Source: an uncultured delta proteobacterium
GTDB taxonomy: Bacteria; Myxococcota_A; Polyangia; Polyangiales; Ga0077539
Direction of reading: 5' to 3'
DNA length: 7,054 nt
Assembly: GCA_903860995.1 (NCBI GenBank)
Contig: CAIOSS010000492.1
Span: 1 to 7,054 of the forward strand
Shown piece after piece: positions 5,998-7,054 of the stretch (positions within the stretch are counted from its first letter, which is position 1; the number at the start of each line of letters is the position of its first letter). The position numbers were made by a program, and so were the translations under genes. Below the pieces are notes generated by a model. It was given only the letters and a program-made list of their open reading frames with translations. It was not told the origin of the DNA and made no database searches.

Positions 5998-6080
5998 TGG
6001 GGCGCAACCCGCGCCGCCGACGGGGCATCTAAGCGCACGATCGGCGTCTCCTAGGCGGGGCATCGCCGTGGAGACCGACC

Positions 6081-7054
6081 ATGAACACCAGGAACCCATC
6101 GTTGCGTGTCGTCTCCCTCGCGCTGGCGCTCGCGGGCTGCTCGGACGACCCCGCGGCCACGCCAGCCCCCGACGCCGCGGTCGACGCGGCCGCCCCGGCG
6201 CCCCTCGTCAGCTGCGTCTACAACAACGCCTTCTCCATGGCCGCGGAGTGCCGCGAATACACCGACCCCCGGTGGACCGACGCCCTCATCGCCACCGACT
6301 GCACCACCGCCCGGGGCACCCTACGCCCCGGGGTCGCGTGCGCCTACCCCGAGGCGCTCGGCACCTGCGACATCCGCATCCCCAACGTGCGCACCACCCG
6401 ACTGACCTTCCCCGGCGGCGAGGCCTCGCGCTGCGCCGCCACGCGCACCGGCTGCACCGTCTTCGCCCGTGGAACCTTCACCCCGAGCGCCCTCTGCGCG
6501 AGCGCGGTGGGCGACGGCGGCACCGCGCCCACGGACGCCCCGACGGCGGGCTTCCCGACGTACCAGCCCGCCGTGCGCGAGTGCCGCGCCCCGCGCGCCG
6601 GCGAGGCCCCGGGCGCCTCGGCCGGGGGTCAGGTGTGCACCTGGTCGGCCGTGTCGGGCGCCACCGAGGCGGGCCGACGCTACGACGACTACGCCTCGTG
6701 TGATCGTGTGCGCACGCAGCGGCCGTACTACCCGCGGCCCCCGGCGCCGGCGCGCGCCGCCCCCGACGCGCGCCTGCAGGACCCGACCTACGCCGCCGAG
6801 CTCGCGTGGGTCCGGGGCCAGGTCGATGCGAGCGCGTGCGTGTGCTGCCACGCCACCCGCACCTCCCCCGGCGGGCCGTCGAACTGGTACATCGACGCGC
6901 CCGGCAACTGGATGGACAGCTTCTTCGACTCCGGGCTCGCGCTCGGCGCGGGCTGGGTCGACTCCGCCGCCCTCGGCGCCTATCCCGCCGAGCAGAACAA
7001 CGGCTTCGCGCGCACCACGTCGGGGGTCCCGAGCACCGACCCCGCCCGCATGGC
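6081..7054 (+). CDS. Cys-rich lipoprotein with a CXXCH heme-c-type motif, C-terminus off the right edge
   Basis: 324 codons visible, open to the right edge. GGAG lies seven bases before the ATG. The signal peptide ends in a clean lipobox, LALAGC, so Cys20 should be lipidated; a Pro/Asp/Ala linker follows (21-43), typical of myxobacterial surface lipoproteins. Residues 45-140 form a Cys-rich domain (Cys 45, 57, 74, 87, 96, 118, 125, 139) with YNNAFSMAAECREYTDPRW, resembling Cys-rich modules repeated across secreted myxobacterial proteins. A second Cys-containing stretch (168-207) precedes a Pro/Arg-rich linker (212-230). Residues 252-258 read ACVCCHA, a CXXCH match (Cys253, Cys256, His257) with an extra Cys255, followed by PSNWYIDAPGNWMDSFFDSGLALGAGW, an aromatic- and Gly-rich conserved-looking block. 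A c-type cytochrome role is possible, but the odd CVCCH may equally bind metal or form disulfides. No named family is recognised. Confidence 0.8.
   Translation, partial: MNTRNPSLRVVSLALALAGCSDDPAATPAPDAAVDAAAPAPLVSCVYNNAFSMAAECREYTDPRWTDALIATDCTTARGTLRPGVACAYPEALGTCDIRIPNVRTTRLTFPGGEASRCAATRTGCTVFARGTFTPSALCASAVGDGGTAPTDAPTAGFPTYQPAVRECRAPRAGEAPGASAGGQVCTWSAVSGATEAGRRYDDYASCDRVRTQRPYYPRPPAPARAAPDARLQDPTYAAELAWVRGQVDASACVCCHATRTSPGGPSNWYIDAPGNWMDSFFDSGLALGAGWVDSAALGAYPAEQNNGFARTTSGVPSTDPARM

Noticed and set aside
4302..6032. Plus-strand open frame of 576 codons across the anti-sigma and DUF1275 genes
   Set aside because: It lies out of frame with two genes that have clear family motifs, crosses the hairpin and intergenic region, and is Arg/Gly/Pro low complexity.
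5997..6032. 11-codon ORF (MGRNPRRRRGI) overlapping the DUF1275 stop as TAATG
   Set aside because: It has the geometry of translational coupling but is too short and Arg-rich, with no ribosome site. No support for a real peptide.
6021..6064. 9-bp direct repeat CGGGGCATC (6021-6029 and 6056-6064) before the lipoprotein gene
   Set aside because: Short, GC-rich and with no palindromic structure; expected by chance at this base composition.

Overview
The window is very GC-rich DNA (third codon positions almost all G or C) with the gene style of a myxobacterium or close relative (Myxococcota, perhaps Polyangiales or a Sandaracinus-like lineage). The hints are Ala/Asp/Pro-rich linkers after lipoprotein signals, a Cys-rich secreted lipoprotein of a type common in that group, a PhaR-type regulator and an ECF sigma/anti-sigma pair. 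The lineage is inferred from sequence style only, as no rRNA or marker gene is present.

Left part, minus strand (1-2733): a penicillin-acylase-family (S45, Ntn-hydrolase) lipoprotein precursor runs off the left edge, with its N-terminus at 1580. Upstream lies a 367-base stretch without an intact gene (1581-1947). It holds what look like two short coding remnants on opposite strands. Next is a membrane-anchored M15 (VanY/DacY-like) D-Ala-D-Ala carboxypeptidase (1948-2733).

Centre, plus strand (2960-5100): a PhaR-type polyhydroxyalkanoate regulator with a C-terminal phasin-like coiled coil is divergent from the peptidase, across a 226-base intergenic region. It is followed by an ECF sigma factor and its zinc-binding, single-pass membrane anti-sigma factor. 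That pair is translationally linked: the anti-sigma Shine-Dalgarno lies inside the last codons of the sigma gene. A strong 8-bp hairpin follows the anti-sigma stop codon.

Right part, plus strand (5242-7054): a DUF1275/YoaK-family membrane protein, then a Cys-rich lipoprotein with a CXXCH heme-c-type motif that runs off the right edge.

The genes are mostly independent units of envelope and stress biology: periplasmic hydrolases, envelope-sensing sigma regulation, a membrane protein and a surface lipoprotein. I see no CRISPR array, tRNA, rRNA, insertion sequence or phage gene, and nothing that amounts to a clearly new multi-gene system. The items most worth a second look are the CXXCH lipoprotein, the decayed segment at 1653-1915, and the acylase with its unusual active-site neighbourhood.
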